Below are positions 54,229 to 61,837 of a DNA stretch of 64,000 nucleotides, piece after piece; within the stretch, counting starts at the first letter, position 1, and each line of letters begins with the position of its first letter. The stretch covers positions 1 through 64,000 of the forward strand of contig JABZJS010000005.1 in NCBI GenBank assembly GCA_015257665.1, written 5' to 3'. Position numbers and translations under genes: made by a program. Source of the stretch: Nanosynbacter sp. Its GTDB lineage: Bacteria; Patescibacteriota; Saccharimonadia; Saccharimonadales; Saccharimonadaceae. Under the pieces are notes generated by a model that saw only the letters and a list, made by a program, of their open reading frames with translations, did not search any database and was not told where the DNA came from.

Positions 54229-54359
54229 GACATAAAATAACGGCCCGAATTATATCAGACCTTCCTTACTGCTTATAGTATCACACTAGCAGCTGGTTTG
54301 CCTAGGGTAATGTGCATAATCGCGGTGCATATCATAGAGCCTCACCGCATCGTATCTCA

Positions 54360-55265
54360 TCACTGTGCGACCACTGTTATTGTCAGGCGATCGAGCAGGT
54401 CATCCACTGTCTCCGCTGTAGCAATTCGACGCCAGCCACGTGCCCCGACAATCATCTGTAGGTCATCGATCATGCTGACGATGGAGGGTGCAGACTGTTC
54501 TCGATAGTCAACCGTCTGCAAGCGCTCTAAGAGGCGCTGCCAGCCACCCTGGGCTCGAATCATCCGAATCATAAGCTCATACAAATTGTAGACCTGGGCC
54601 GAATGATCATCACGGCCAGTTACGAGCAGGTACTGCCGCTGGGTATAACGCCCGCTCGTATATTCTCTATCATATCCATGGTTATAATACCCATACGTTC
54701 GCTGCAGCAGCGCAGCAGTATTGGCCTGGATTGCATGAGCAAGCTCGATGAAGACAACTGCCTGAGGGTCACCCGGCTCGAGATCAATCGATATATCAAT
54801 GGTATACTCCATGACATCCGCTTCCCACTCCTCGCGCTGAGCAATAATACCACGTGGCGCTGTCTCGCCTAAGCACTGCAATACGTCGATATCCTGAGCA
54901 TCATACCATGGCTCGGTATCAAGCTGGTGCAGCGCCTCGTGGAGAGCGAGCTGGTCGTGATAGGTGAGCGGATAGCCCTTCTCGGCAATGATTTGCCGCA
55001 GCGCACAGTCGATCATCGCATCATCATACTCCGCCACTGGCTGGCGCAGCTGGGCTACAAAGCGCTCGGCCTGCATAGTGTAGAGCGTCGCATCGATCCC
55101 CATCACCCCAGCGTCAGAATAGACGATTCCATAGGCTTGGTAGTCGATCGCCTGAAATAACCCTGCTTCAAACAGCTGTCGATGTAGCGTTTGCATCACC
55201 AAATGCTCGTAGAGGTGTGCCACGAGATGATCGCCACACGGCTTGAAGATATGAAATGACTCCAT
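54360..55265 (-). CDS. M16-like zinc metalloprotein, single domain
   Basis: A 301-aa protein not assigned to a named family. Its start, GDHLVAHLYEHLVMQ, contains HLYEH at residues 17-21. That is the HxxEH zinc motif of M16 (insulinase/mitochondrial processing peptidase) enzymes in its typical position after a short first strand. Glu95, about 74 residues later in the RQIIAEKGYP helix, is where the third M16 ligand is expected. M16 enzymes usually have two paired domains of about 220 aa, so this would be a minimal or dimeric form. TATAAT at 55272-55277 is six bases before the ATG. Confidence 0.6.
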   Translation of the reverse strand: MESFHIFKPCGDHLVAHLYEHLVMQTLHRQLFEAGLFQAIDYQAYGIVYSDAGVMGIDATLYTMQAERFVAQLRQPVAEYDDAMIDCALRQIIAEKGYPLTYHDQLALHEALHQLDTEPWYDAQDIDVLQCLGETAPRGIIAQREEWEADVMEYTIDISIDLEPGDPQAVVFIELAHAIQANTAALLQRTYGYYNHGYDREYTSGRYTQRQYLLVTGRDDHSAQVYNLYELMIRMIRAQGGWQRLLERLQTVDYREQSAPSIVSMIDDLQMIVGARGWRRIATAETVDDLLDRLTITVVAQ

Positions 55266-55333
55266 ATCTGTATTATACCCTACTACTCCACATTCCAGTT
55301 GATTATGCTATACTAGCCATATGATGTTACAAA

Positions 55334-56572
55334 ATGATACACAATGTTCGTCAAGTGATCGCCCCGCAGTACCCCCCCCCACGGCCACTACGAGTGGCAG
55401 TTGTTGCCCCACCGTGGCTCGCTCTACCTATTAAAGGCTATGGCGGCATCGAGCTCGTTGTCGAAAGCCTGGTGCGTGCACTGCAGCAGCGCAATGATGT
55501 CGAGGTAGAGCTTTTCGCCAATGGCGCACGGCGGATGCGCAACGGCACGCCAACCCACTCATACTACAAGCGCGAGCTCTTCGATACCATCGATGATCCC
55601 TACTATGACGCACCACTTCAAGCCCTCCAGACTCATCTCAATTTTACTCTCCACGCCATCGAAGCCGATGGCCATTTTGATATTATTCACGACCACAACC
55701 CCTACATTGGGCCAGCTTTTTTCTCACCAGTGAGCCGCATACCGGGACTACCACCAGTGTTGCACGCCTTCCATGGGCCACCATTTTCTACGCCGCAGAC
55801 TATTGAGGCGGGGCAAATGGATAATCGCCCACAGCTCAAATATATGAATCCTGGCCGCCTCTACATGACGTGTATCTCAGAGGCAATGGCGCGCAAAGCC
55901 CCGCGCGAGATCCGTCCCCATTTACTACCCGCCGTACACAACGCCATTGATTGCAGTGCCTTCCCTTTCGTCTCGCGCAAGCAAAATTACTACATCACCC
56001 TCGCCCGCTTCACCCAAGACAAAGGCCAAGCTACCGCTGTAGCCTACGCTGCCCAGTACAAGAAGCGCCTCCGCATGGCGGGCACAGTCGCAGGGATCGG
56101 CAGCAACCGCAAGCTGCTCCTCGAGCTCTCCAACCCACTAACCAACTACCGACGCAACGAAGAATTCCGCTACTATAGCGACCACATCCTCCCGGCCGTC
56201 CTCAAGCATCGGCGCATCACCTATGCAGGTAATCTCAGTGGTAAGAAAAAACTCGACTTCGTGGCCAACGCCAAGGCGCTACTCTTTCCTATCGAGTGGG
56301 ATGAACCCTTTGGTATGGCAGTTATCGAGGCGCTGGCCTGCGGCACACCCGTTGTGGCAATGAAGCGCGGTGCCATGCCCGAGATTATCACCCACGGCAT
56401 CAATGGCTTCCTTGCGAGCAACCAAGACGAGTTCTTTGCCTACGCCAACCGGGTAGACGAGATCGACCCAGCCGCGTGCCGTGCTAGCATTGAGCAAAAA
56501 TTCTCTGCTAATATTATGGTGCAAAATTATGTCGAGCGATATCAGGAGGTGATTGCTAGAGCACGGCGGTGA
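55334..56572 (+). CDS. Glycosyltransferase family 4 with C9 tract near the start
   Basis: A 412-aa retaining glycosyltransferase of the GT-B fold that moves a sugar from a nucleotide donor. The N-terminal KGYGGIELVVESLVRAL and the donor-site motif EPFGMAVIEALACGTPVVA are clear. The only good -10 box, TATACT (55309-55314), leads to an ATG at 55321 in a different frame. A run of nine C (55372-55380) follows, and removing one C would join that ATG to the enzyme. In the present state translation must start at the ATG at 55334, which lacks a ribosome-binding site. Phase variation or a homopolymer sequencing error would both explain this. Confidence 0.9.
   Translation: MIHNVRQVIAPQYPPPRPLRVAVVAPPWLALPIKGYGGIELVVESLVRALQQRNDVEVELFANGARRMRNGTPTHSYYKRELFDTIDDPYYDAPLQALQTHLNFTLHAIEADGHFDIIHDHNPYIGPAFFSPVSRIPGLPPVLHAFHGPPFSTPQTIEAGQMDNRPQLKYMNPGRLYMTCISEAMARKAPREIRPHLLPAVHNAIDCSAFPFVSRKQNYYITLARFTQDKGQATAVAYAAQYKKRLRMAGTVAGIGSNRKLLLELSNPLTNYRRNEEFRYYSDHILPAVLKHRRITYAGNLSGKKKLDFVANAKALLFPIEWDEPFGMAVIEALACGTPVVAMKRGAMPEIITHGINGFLASNQDEFFAYANRVDEIDPAACRASIEQKFSANIMVQNYVERYQEVIARARR
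55372..55380 (+). repeat. Nine-C homopolymer in the 5' end of the glycosyltransferase
   Basis: A run of nine C starting 38 bases after the ATG at 55334. It is the longest C run noticed in the window and sits exactly where a one-base change switches reading frame. Confidence 0.85.
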
Positions 56573-56620
56573 TAAATAAAACCTGTACTCTTCGTATACT
56601 AACTAAGACTTCACCCTGTT

Positions 56621-57085
56621 CTATTCTTGTGGTTGGATCTTATTTTTTATATATGGCGGAATTGTTCTACTATTCATAACTCCTTCAATGATACGCTGCA
56701 GATCTTCATCACTTAGCCGTTCACTCATAGGTTGCAGGTTGCCGTTTGCAAAGTGCGTTGAATTAATACAACAGGTTGTGACTGAATTGCAATCTATTAA
56801 CGTCTTTTTTGGAAAAAATGGGTATTTGCCAGCTTCAAATATAATAGTTGCCTGATCCGCTCTACGCTGAGGATTAGAATGATAATATCGAAGACGTTTT
56901 TGTACCTGCGATGTGCCGTTAGCAAGAATAAGCGCCTCGTGAGTGTGCGGGTTATAGTTTAGTACTATAAAAATATGATACTTATCACTAAGAAATGGCT
57001 CATCACCCTTCATTCTAAATAAAAAGCCTTGTCGTAGTGATCTATAGAATGAATTTACCTGAATATCGGAGGGGATTTGAATCAT
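56621..57085 (-). CDS. Putative toxin of a Panacea toxin-antitoxin pair
   Basis: A 154-aa soluble protein whose ATG follows the antitoxin stop directly (TAAATG). The middle, YHIFIVLNYNPHTHEALILANGTS then ATIIFEAGKYPFFPKKTLIDC, has the strand order and spacing of PemK/MazF-like ribonuclease barrels, but the match is loose and read by eye. Two adjacent cysteines (TTCCIN) are unusual. By gene order it is the toxin of the pair. No claim about its target can be made from sequence. Confidence 0.65.
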   Translation of the reverse strand: MIQIPSDIQVNSFYRSLRQGFLFRMKGDEPFLSDKYHIFIVLNYNPHTHEALILANGTSQVQKRLRYYHSNPQRRADQATIIFEAGKYPFFPKKTLIDCNSVTTCCINSTHFANGNLQPMSERLSDEDLQRIIEGVMNSRTIPPYIKNKIQPQE

Positions 57086-57703
57086 TTATAGACAAAGAAT
57101 GGTACATATCTTGTTATTATCAATATAGCGTTCGTGAGCTGCTGCAAGCTGACTAGCGTCTTGCACAAAGAACTCATCATTTTGTGGATTATCAAAGAAC
57201 CTTTCAGGGTCAATCTCTTTTCGACCCCGTCCACCGCTAGATATAAAGAAATCTTCATACTGTGACCACTCAGGATAGCGATGGCTAATGTTGTTAGCCA
57301 TATCAAAAGCATCTTTCTTACCAAAGGTATCCCATGCCCATTGAAGTGCCTCTTTGTCTGTCTCTGATAGATAATCGTCTGCTATTTTTGCAGCTGTTGC
57401 CATCGTATCCTTCTCATCAGCAGAGAGATAATATCCAATATACTCTATATCATCTTTATCGAATGCAAAATCATTTTTAACCTGGGCTACATCAAGCGCA
57501 AGAGAAGCCACCGGACCAAACCTCATAGCAACGTAGTTTCCTTCAGAAACCAATCGCCCATAATGACGAACATGGTAGCGGTCAGCTGCCCAAAGAAGCT
57601 TGATAAGCTTCGTTCGATTCATTTTGCCATTATCATCAAAGGACAGTAGATATCGCAATATCTGTGTCGTCTTTGTAATTTCGCTACCCCTAGATAATAC
57701 CAT
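57086..57703 (-). CDS. Panacea-domain (SocA-like, DUF4065) antitoxin
   Basis: A 205-aa protein with a clear Panacea domain: TKLIKLLWAADRYHVRHYGR then NYVAMRFGPVASLALD at residues 31-71. Panacea domains neutralise many unrelated toxins encoded next to them, in systems called PanAT. The C-terminal half (after about residue 110) is acidic and aromatic and may carry the toxin-specific contact. A TATAAA box lies a few bases before the ATG. The toxin gene follows with no gap, so the two are made together. Confidence 0.85.
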   Translation of the reverse strand: MVLSRGSEITKTTQILRYLLSFDDNGKMNRTKLIKLLWAADRYHVRHYGRLVSEGNYVAMRFGPVASLALDVAQVKNDFAFDKDDIEYIGYYLSADEKDTMATAAKIADDYLSETDKEALQWAWDTFGKKDAFDMANNISHRYPEWSQYEDFFISSGGRGRKEIDPERFFDNPQNDEFFVQDASQLAAAHERYIDNNKICTILCL

Positions 57704-57849
57704 ATCTTTATATTGTCATAGTTTGGTAGTATTTGCAATAGCAAAAAACGAGCCGACTTATGGCCATCTTAGCAGACACCGACCGCTACCAATGGGTGGT
57801 ATCTGGTGTCTTCAGCCGAACCACAGTTTTTCTTCCACAACATACTACC

Positions 57850-58056
57850 TCATTTCTTTTGGCCCATATCTTTATAGCGGCAGTATATAGCCGCCAGTAT
57901 AAGTGCCATTACTATAAAGAATATAACGATATGAACTGCAACGTCTGGTGTCTTACCAGAAATACCATCACCAAATGCAGTATCGATGGAATTATAGATC
58001 AACAGTAGCGCTGCAAGTAAGCACACATTGTAGGCAATTTTATATCTGTATTCCAT
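57850..58056 (-). CDS. Small two-helix membrane protein
   Basis: A 68-aa protein with two hydrophobic helices (about residues 8-22 and 38-60) and a charged C-terminal KDMGQKK tail. Not recognised, and no ribosome-binding site is evident, so it may be a chance frame. It sits behind the Panacea pair in the accessory region. Confidence 0.4.
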   Translation of the reverse strand: MEYRYKIAYNVCLLAALLLIYNSIDTAFGDGISGKTPDVAVHIVIFFIVMALILAAIYCRYKDMGQKK

Positions 58057-58224
58057 GAGCGCTGTTGCTTTCGTTGCATGTCACATATTTAATATGTATA
58101 CCCTTATTGTACATTATTAATAGAACCAATTTTAAAGGGTGTTTGCTACTAACTGGTAGATAATACACTGTAAGCTATCCAGCTATGTCAATTCAGGCTA
58201 TTCACCTAGTTGCATTTTGCAATA

Positions 58225-58250
58225 AAAAAGCACCTGGTAAAGGTGCATTT
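58225..58250 (-). terminator. Weak terminator-like hairpin
   Basis: GCACCT/AGGTGC with a 5-base loop, followed on the minus strand by a T-run. No minus-strand gene ends here, so its role is unclear. The gap 58057-58333 otherwise holds only the region before the coiled-coil gene. Confidence 0.35.
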
Positions 58251-58333
58251 GCGCAGATCAGCATCGCGTTTATACACGACAGAGAGAGCATACCGACATT
58301 GTTCTTTCACCCACCTTGTGTTTAAATAGAACT

Positions 58334-58921
58334 ATGACAAACGAAGAACTCTCACAGCAAATTGCAGCACTCACAGCAACCGTAACCGAGAAATTTAATG
58401 AGATCGACAAGCGATTCGAGCAGATAGACAAACACCTCGAACAGATTGACACGAGGTTTGAAGGAATCGATGGACGCCTCGACAAGCTGCAGGCAGGTCA
58501 AGACGACCTGGCCACTAAATACGACAATCTCAAGGCCGGCCAAGACAATTTAGTCGCCAAACATGCCGATCTGCAAGTTGGCCTGGATGATCTGCGCACC
58601 AAGTACGGTGAGATGAATGAGAAGCAAGGTTACATCGTCAATGCACAGCAGACCATCGCCAAGACGCAGGACGAGCTGCAACGCGCCCTGGAGGAGCATG
58701 GTGCCAAGCTGGAGGAGGACTTCACCGACATGAAAGCGACGCAGGCGAGCATCCAGCACGACATTTCACGGATCAACCGCAAGATGATTATCGAAGCCGG
58801 CGTGCGCGACACGATGCACGAGAGCGTCTTCTCCACCCAAGACAGCCACTACCGCGAACTCGACCGTCGCCTCCGCGTCCTGGAAGCCCACTTCCCCGAA
58901 CTAGGGCAGCAGGGAGCGTAG
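58334..58921 (+). CDS. Long coiled-coil protein (paralogue 1)
   Basis: A 195-aa all-helical protein. It contains four 7-residue repeats like EIDKRFE, QIDKHLE, QIDTRFE, GIDGRLD and then three 14-residue repeats (LQAGQDDLATKYDN and two variants), so it should form a long rod. It begins MTNEELSQQIAAL and ends LDRRLRVLEAHFPELGQQG, and both ends are shared with the protein at 59940-60317. Similar rods occur in phage tail or tether proteins, but none of those genes is here. The VbhA-like gene starts three bases later. Function unknown. Confidence 0.8.
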   Translation: MTNEELSQQIAALTATVTEKFNEIDKRFEQIDKHLEQIDTRFEGIDGRLDKLQAGQDDLATKYDNLKAGQDNLVAKHADLQVGLDDLRTKYGEMNEKQGYIVNAQQTIAKTQDELQRALEEHGAKLEEDFTDMKATQASIQHDISRINRKMIIEAGVRDTMHESVFSTQDSHYRELDRRLRVLEAHFPELGQQGA

Positions 58922-58923
58922 GT

Positions 58924-59163
58924 ATGGCTGGCACGGCGCACGACCCGAGCGCATCCCCACGACTACTTGGATCACGCGCCGCTCAGGCTGCTATCAGCCT
59001 AGTCGAGCTTGAAGGCGTTGCCGTCACTCCAGCAGTACGACGCTGGCTTACCCAGTACGCCCAGCAGCAGATCTCGCAGCGTGAACTCATTGCCAAGATA
59101 GAGGCGGAGGTGGCGACACTGATGCAGCAGCCTAGCGAGAAGACACGTCCGGCCTGTCTCTAA
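58924..59163 (+). CDS. VbhA-like antitoxin without a visible Fic toxin
   Basis: A 79-aa protein resembling the antitoxin VbhA family. A helix SRAAQAAISLVELEGVAVTP leads into a second helical part with ISQRELIAKIEAEV. In VbhA, a Ser/Thr-x3-Glu-Gly motif blocks the active site of a Fic AMP-transferase. Here the order is Ser-x4-Glu-Gly, one residue off, so inhibition may be altered or the alignment imperfect. No Fic gene lies next to it; it follows the coiled-coil gene by two bases, with GGGAG upstream. Confidence 0.6.
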   Translation: MAGTAHDPSASPRLLGSRAAQAAISLVELEGVAVTPAVRRWLTQYAQQQISQRELIAKIEAEVATLMQQPSEKTRPACL

Positions 59164-59267
59164 TGTCAGTTGCGTTCAGCTTCACTATACGTGCGCCTCA
59201 TTAGATAAAATATATACTGAATAACGGTGCCAAGTCAGTCACATATAAAGCAAAGTCATAGAGGATT

Positions 59268-59588
59268 TTATGCTACAGTTTCTGTTATCCATGCGAGGTA
59301 GTCATGTGATCCATCTGTAATATCTAAACATATTATATCAGGAACATCATAGTCGTGGAGGCGCTGCACTGCCTCTTCGATCTCTGGAAACTTGCTTTTT
59401 TCAGTTTTTATCAGCAAGAGAAACTCGTTGTCCTCTTGACATTCTCCGTCCCAGACATAAACGGAATTTATTTTCGTTATCTGAACGCAGGCTGCAAGTT
59501 GGTTTGCAACAAGGTGCTTGGAAATAGTGGATGCTTGCTCCTTGGTTGCGACCGACACCATTGTCATGCAGTACTTGTTGCTAGGCAT
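59268..59588 (-). CDS. cutA: CutA1-type divalent-cation tolerance protein
   Basis: A 106-aa trimeric protein of the CutA1 family. The pattern LVANQLAACVQITKINSVYVW and a LLLIKTEKSKFPEIEEAVQRLH helix are typical, ending in the YLAWI strand. The family is named from copper tolerance in E. coli but its real role is unsettled. AGAGGA precedes the ATG. Confidence 0.93.
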   Translation of the reverse strand: MPSNKYCMTMVSVATKEQASTISKHLVANQLAACVQITKINSVYVWDGECQEDNEFLLLIKTEKSKFPEIEEAVQRLHDYDVPDIICLDITDGSHDYLAWITETVA

Positions 59589-59665
59589 TGTTGTTCCTCT
59601 CTGTTCTGTTGAGTAACCATGATAAATTATAGATGACTATATCATGTTATGTATAGCCTCGTCTA

Positions 59666-59776
59666 TCGACAATTAAGCCAAAAAGCGTATAATCATAATC
59701 AGACACAGTTGATCGCCGTGTCACCAAAAAATCTCCGGCAGGTAGTTTCTAGGCTACACCGCGGGAGATTTTTATT
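59666..59776 (+). ncRNA. Candidate small RNA with promoter and terminator
   Basis: TCGACA (59666-59671), 16 bases and TATAAT (59688-59693) form a good promoter. The RNA would start near 59700 with a short hairpin (GACAC at 59702-59706 and GTGTC at 59718-59722). It would end with a longer hairpin whose outer arms AAAAATCTCC/GGAGATTTTT (59727-59736 and 59764-59773) act as terminator. That gives an RNA of about 75 bases. No plus-strand gene follows, which argues against a leader or riboswitch. Confidence 0.45.
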
Positions 59777-59786
59777 GTAGGCTGAT

Positions 59787-59933
59787 CTAGCGCGGCTTCC
59801 TGTCGAAGATAGACGTGAAGTCATTACGCTTCGTTCGTATGTCTTCCTTAACTTGGACGCAGAAATAGCTGCCGTCCTTCGTTATGCCATAGAACCGGTA
59901 GCGTAGTATCCGTTGATCTTTGCACCGGTGAAT
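59787..59933 (-). pseudogene. Fragment in frame with the coiled-coil gene, possible toxin tail
   Basis: An open frame of 48 codons with no start codon, reading like a protein end: RFYGITKDGSYFCVQVKED then NDFTSIFDRKPR. It is in the same frame as the coiled-coil gene upstream, separated only by TAG-AGG-TAG. The strand-rich, basic end resembles C-terminal nuclease-type toxin domains, but only loosely. It may be a decayed end of a longer protein or read-through product. Confidence 0.4.
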
Positions 59934-59939
59934 CTACCT

Positions 59940-60317
59940 CTATACTCCCTGCTGCATCAAGTCTGGGAACTTTGCTTCAACGAGGCGCAGGCGGCGGTCG
60001 AGGTTGCCGTAGAGTGTTTCGTCGGCGGTTTTGCGGCTGCCAGACTCGTGGAAGAGGCTGCGGCGTAGGCGTGCCATCTCAGCTCGTAGCTCGTCTTGGC
60101 CAGCTTCCAGCTTGGTCTGGCCTGTCTTGAGCTCGCTCAAGCGCTCTTCCCACTTGTAGTCGAGATCTTTTATTATGTCGCTCAATACCTTGTAATCTTT
60201 GCGCATGTCATCAAACTGCTTGTCCACCGCTTTGAACTGTTTGTCGATCACATCGAACCGTTGATCGATTCGGTTACTGAGCGCTGCTATTTGGTGAGAC
60301 AATTCTTCATTCGTCAT
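59940..60317 (-). CDS. Coiled-coil protein (paralogue 2)
   Basis: A 125-aa all-helical protein related to the product at 58334-58921. It starts MTNEELSHQIAAL, has heptads such as VIDKQFK and AVDKQFD, a TGQTKLEAGQDELRAEM stretch, and ends LDRRLRLVEAKFPDLMQQG. It is shorter, lacking most of the 14-residue repeats. The two genes lie about 1 kb apart in opposite orientation, as after an inverted duplication. The ATG has no strong ribosome-binding site. Confidence 0.75.
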   Translation of the reverse strand: MTNEELSHQIAALSNRIDQRFDVIDKQFKAVDKQFDDMRKDYKVLSDIIKDLDYKWEERLSELKTGQTKLEAGQDELRAEMARLRRSLFHESGSRKTADETLYGNLDRRLRLVEAKFPDLMQQGV

Positions 60318-60665
60318 ACTTCAATTTAAGCATAGAGGCGGGGAGGAAACAATGGAGGGAGTGCTTAATCAGTTATTCGTAATAATATACTTGCGCGGCA
60401 TGGATGATTGTCTCTCTGTTTTTTGTTACCTGGACATCTCATCAGCCGTGCGAATCATCTACTCTGTTTCTGCGCGCATATCTCTCCTACATCTGCACTC
60501 CTCACACTGTCTAGGCACCGTCATGATCAGTGCAAGTCGCGTACGCTGGCGATGACGACATACTGCACGATGGTGTGGCGCAAAGTAGCCCTTCAGGTAG
60601 GCACTGCGGTAGCAGCTGGATCCGCCATCACTGCTAGGTTCCAGGTATTTGTGTAACAAATACAA
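60318..60665. other. Gap without a convincing gene
   Basis: The 348 bases between the second coiled-coil gene and the 73-aa gene show short frames on both strands, but none has a start signal or recognisable product. Confidence 0.45.
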
Positions 60666-60887
60666 TTATTTCATCTTTATTATAGCGCGGAAAAGATCTT
60701 GAAATTGATGCATTATTTCACTGGCGCGCTTAAATGGGATCGGCATGGCGACAGTGTACCAAAGGTATTCACATTCTTGTCGAAATGCTCCGTGAAATAC
60801 TTCTAATGATAATGCTCCTATAAGGCGAACTTCTTCCTTTGTTAGTTGAACAGTTGCCCCATCCTTCGTTGTTTCTAGTACTTTCAT
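60666..60887 (-). CDS. Small protein of unknown function
   Basis: A 73-aa soluble protein, not recognised. The frame is open further upstream, but GGAG eight bases before the ATG at 60887 gives a well-formed start. The sequence has a TVQLTKEEVRLIGALSLEV helix and a final helix FQDLFRAIIKMK, like small regulators or immunity proteins. No partner is evident. Confidence 0.6.
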   Translation of the reverse strand: MKVLETTKDGATVQLTKEEVRLIGALSLEVFHGAFRQECEYLWYTVAMPIPFKRASEIMHQFQDLFRAIIKMK

Positions 60888-60997
60888 TGCAGTTTCTCCG
60901 ATTATGTTGATAATGCCATTAGTATGGAGGAGAAGCTGGAAAGGATTGTCAAACATTGGCCTGGGATAATTTCTTGACGATAGTAGATAGTGCCCAT

Positions 60998-61171
60998 ATG
61001 AAATCGATCGCAACTAGCGGCACCCACCTAGCCTTCCTCTGGCACCCCGGCGACGGCACCCCACCTGCCTGGTGGAACGACGAAGAAGGCGCATGGATGT
61101 GACAGCTTGAGGCGATGCGAGAGCAGGAGGGCGCACCGCGCACCACTGCACCCCATTCATCTGTAGATTAA
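60998..61171 (+). pseudogene. GC-rich gene remnant with an in-frame TGA
   Basis: A plus-strand frame of 34 codons (MKSIATSGTHLAFLW and following, then a WWNDEEGAWM end) stops at TGA and continues in frame for 22 codons (QLEAMREQEGAPRTT start). The base composition is richer in G and C than its flanks. Since TGA is a normal stop elsewhere in the window, this is best read as a decayed piece of an acquired gene. It overlaps the next minus-strand gene by 15 bases. Confidence 0.4.
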
Positions 61172-61822
61172 CGGCATATCATTATGATGCTCAGCGGAAT
61201 CCTCCGGTGGCAATGCTCCGATACCTGGTGTCCCTCGATATAAGTAGTGGTCAACTGCTCTGGGCAATGTGCAATCCAGTTGCGAGAAAAAGGTCGCTTT
61301 GCGCTCATCGCCATGATACAGCGTAATGGTTGTGCCATACCCACAGCATTCATCAAACTCGTAGGCCAAAGTTTCGTTCTTTCCTGGCTTGAAGTCATTG
61401 ATCGTATAGAGCGTTCCCGCCTGGGGGACGTAATACTGCACGATATTCTCTAGAAAAGGAATCTTTACGTGCTTTAGATCTGTCGCAACAACAATATATT
61501 CAGGGTCGTCGATATTTGTGCCAGGATAGTGTATCAGAATTGAGTTGTATGATTGCCGGTCTATCTCGCGATAAGATAGCTCGTAGAACGGATAATGCTC
61601 CTGCCTTGCGGAATCGTACAGGTAGTTTTGAGGAATGACCGATTCAATGTGTCCAAGCAGTGAGGATATCTGTTCTTGCTCACTTTTGCTCAATGAATCA
61701 GCAGTGGCCAACGCAATCTTATCTTCGTAGTTGCCATAAGCAAGTACGGAACGCCAAAATAGATCGTTTTGTCGTTTTGTCTCCCATAGTGTTGCTATGT
61801 CAAATTTTGGAGCATGCTCCAT
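61157..61822 (-). CDS. Unknown protein in the accessory island
   Basis: A 221-aa soluble protein, not recognised. It starts with helices (MEHAPKFDIATLWETKRQN) and continues with strand-rich segments containing many Tyr and Asp, such as YPFYELSYREIDRQSYN and YEFDECCGYGTTITLYHGD. Two adjacent cysteines are present. It lies 15 bases after the truncated gene on the same strand and may have been co-transcribed with it. Confidence 0.65.
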   Translation of the reverse strand: MEHAPKFDIATLWETKRQNDLFWRSVLAYGNYEDKIALATADSLSKSEQEQISSLLGHIESVIPQNYLYDSARQEHYPFYELSYREIDRQSYNSILIHYPGTNIDDPEYIVVATDLKHVKIPFLENIVQYYVPQAGTLYTINDFKPGKNETLAYEFDECCGYGTTITLYHGDERKATFFSQLDCTLPRAVDHYLYRGTPGIGALPPEDSAEHHNDMPLIYR

Positions 61823-61837
61823 GGTATAAATATAACA

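Noticed and set aside
57740..57960. Repeated phrase around TCTGGTGTCTT near 57.8 and 57.95 kb
   Set aside because: Only two short imperfect copies about 150 bases apart; too little to call a repeat element.
60998..61171. In-frame TGA as evidence of UGA recoding
   Set aside because: TGA ends many intact genes here, for example nrdG and the FAD reductase, so the standard code applies.
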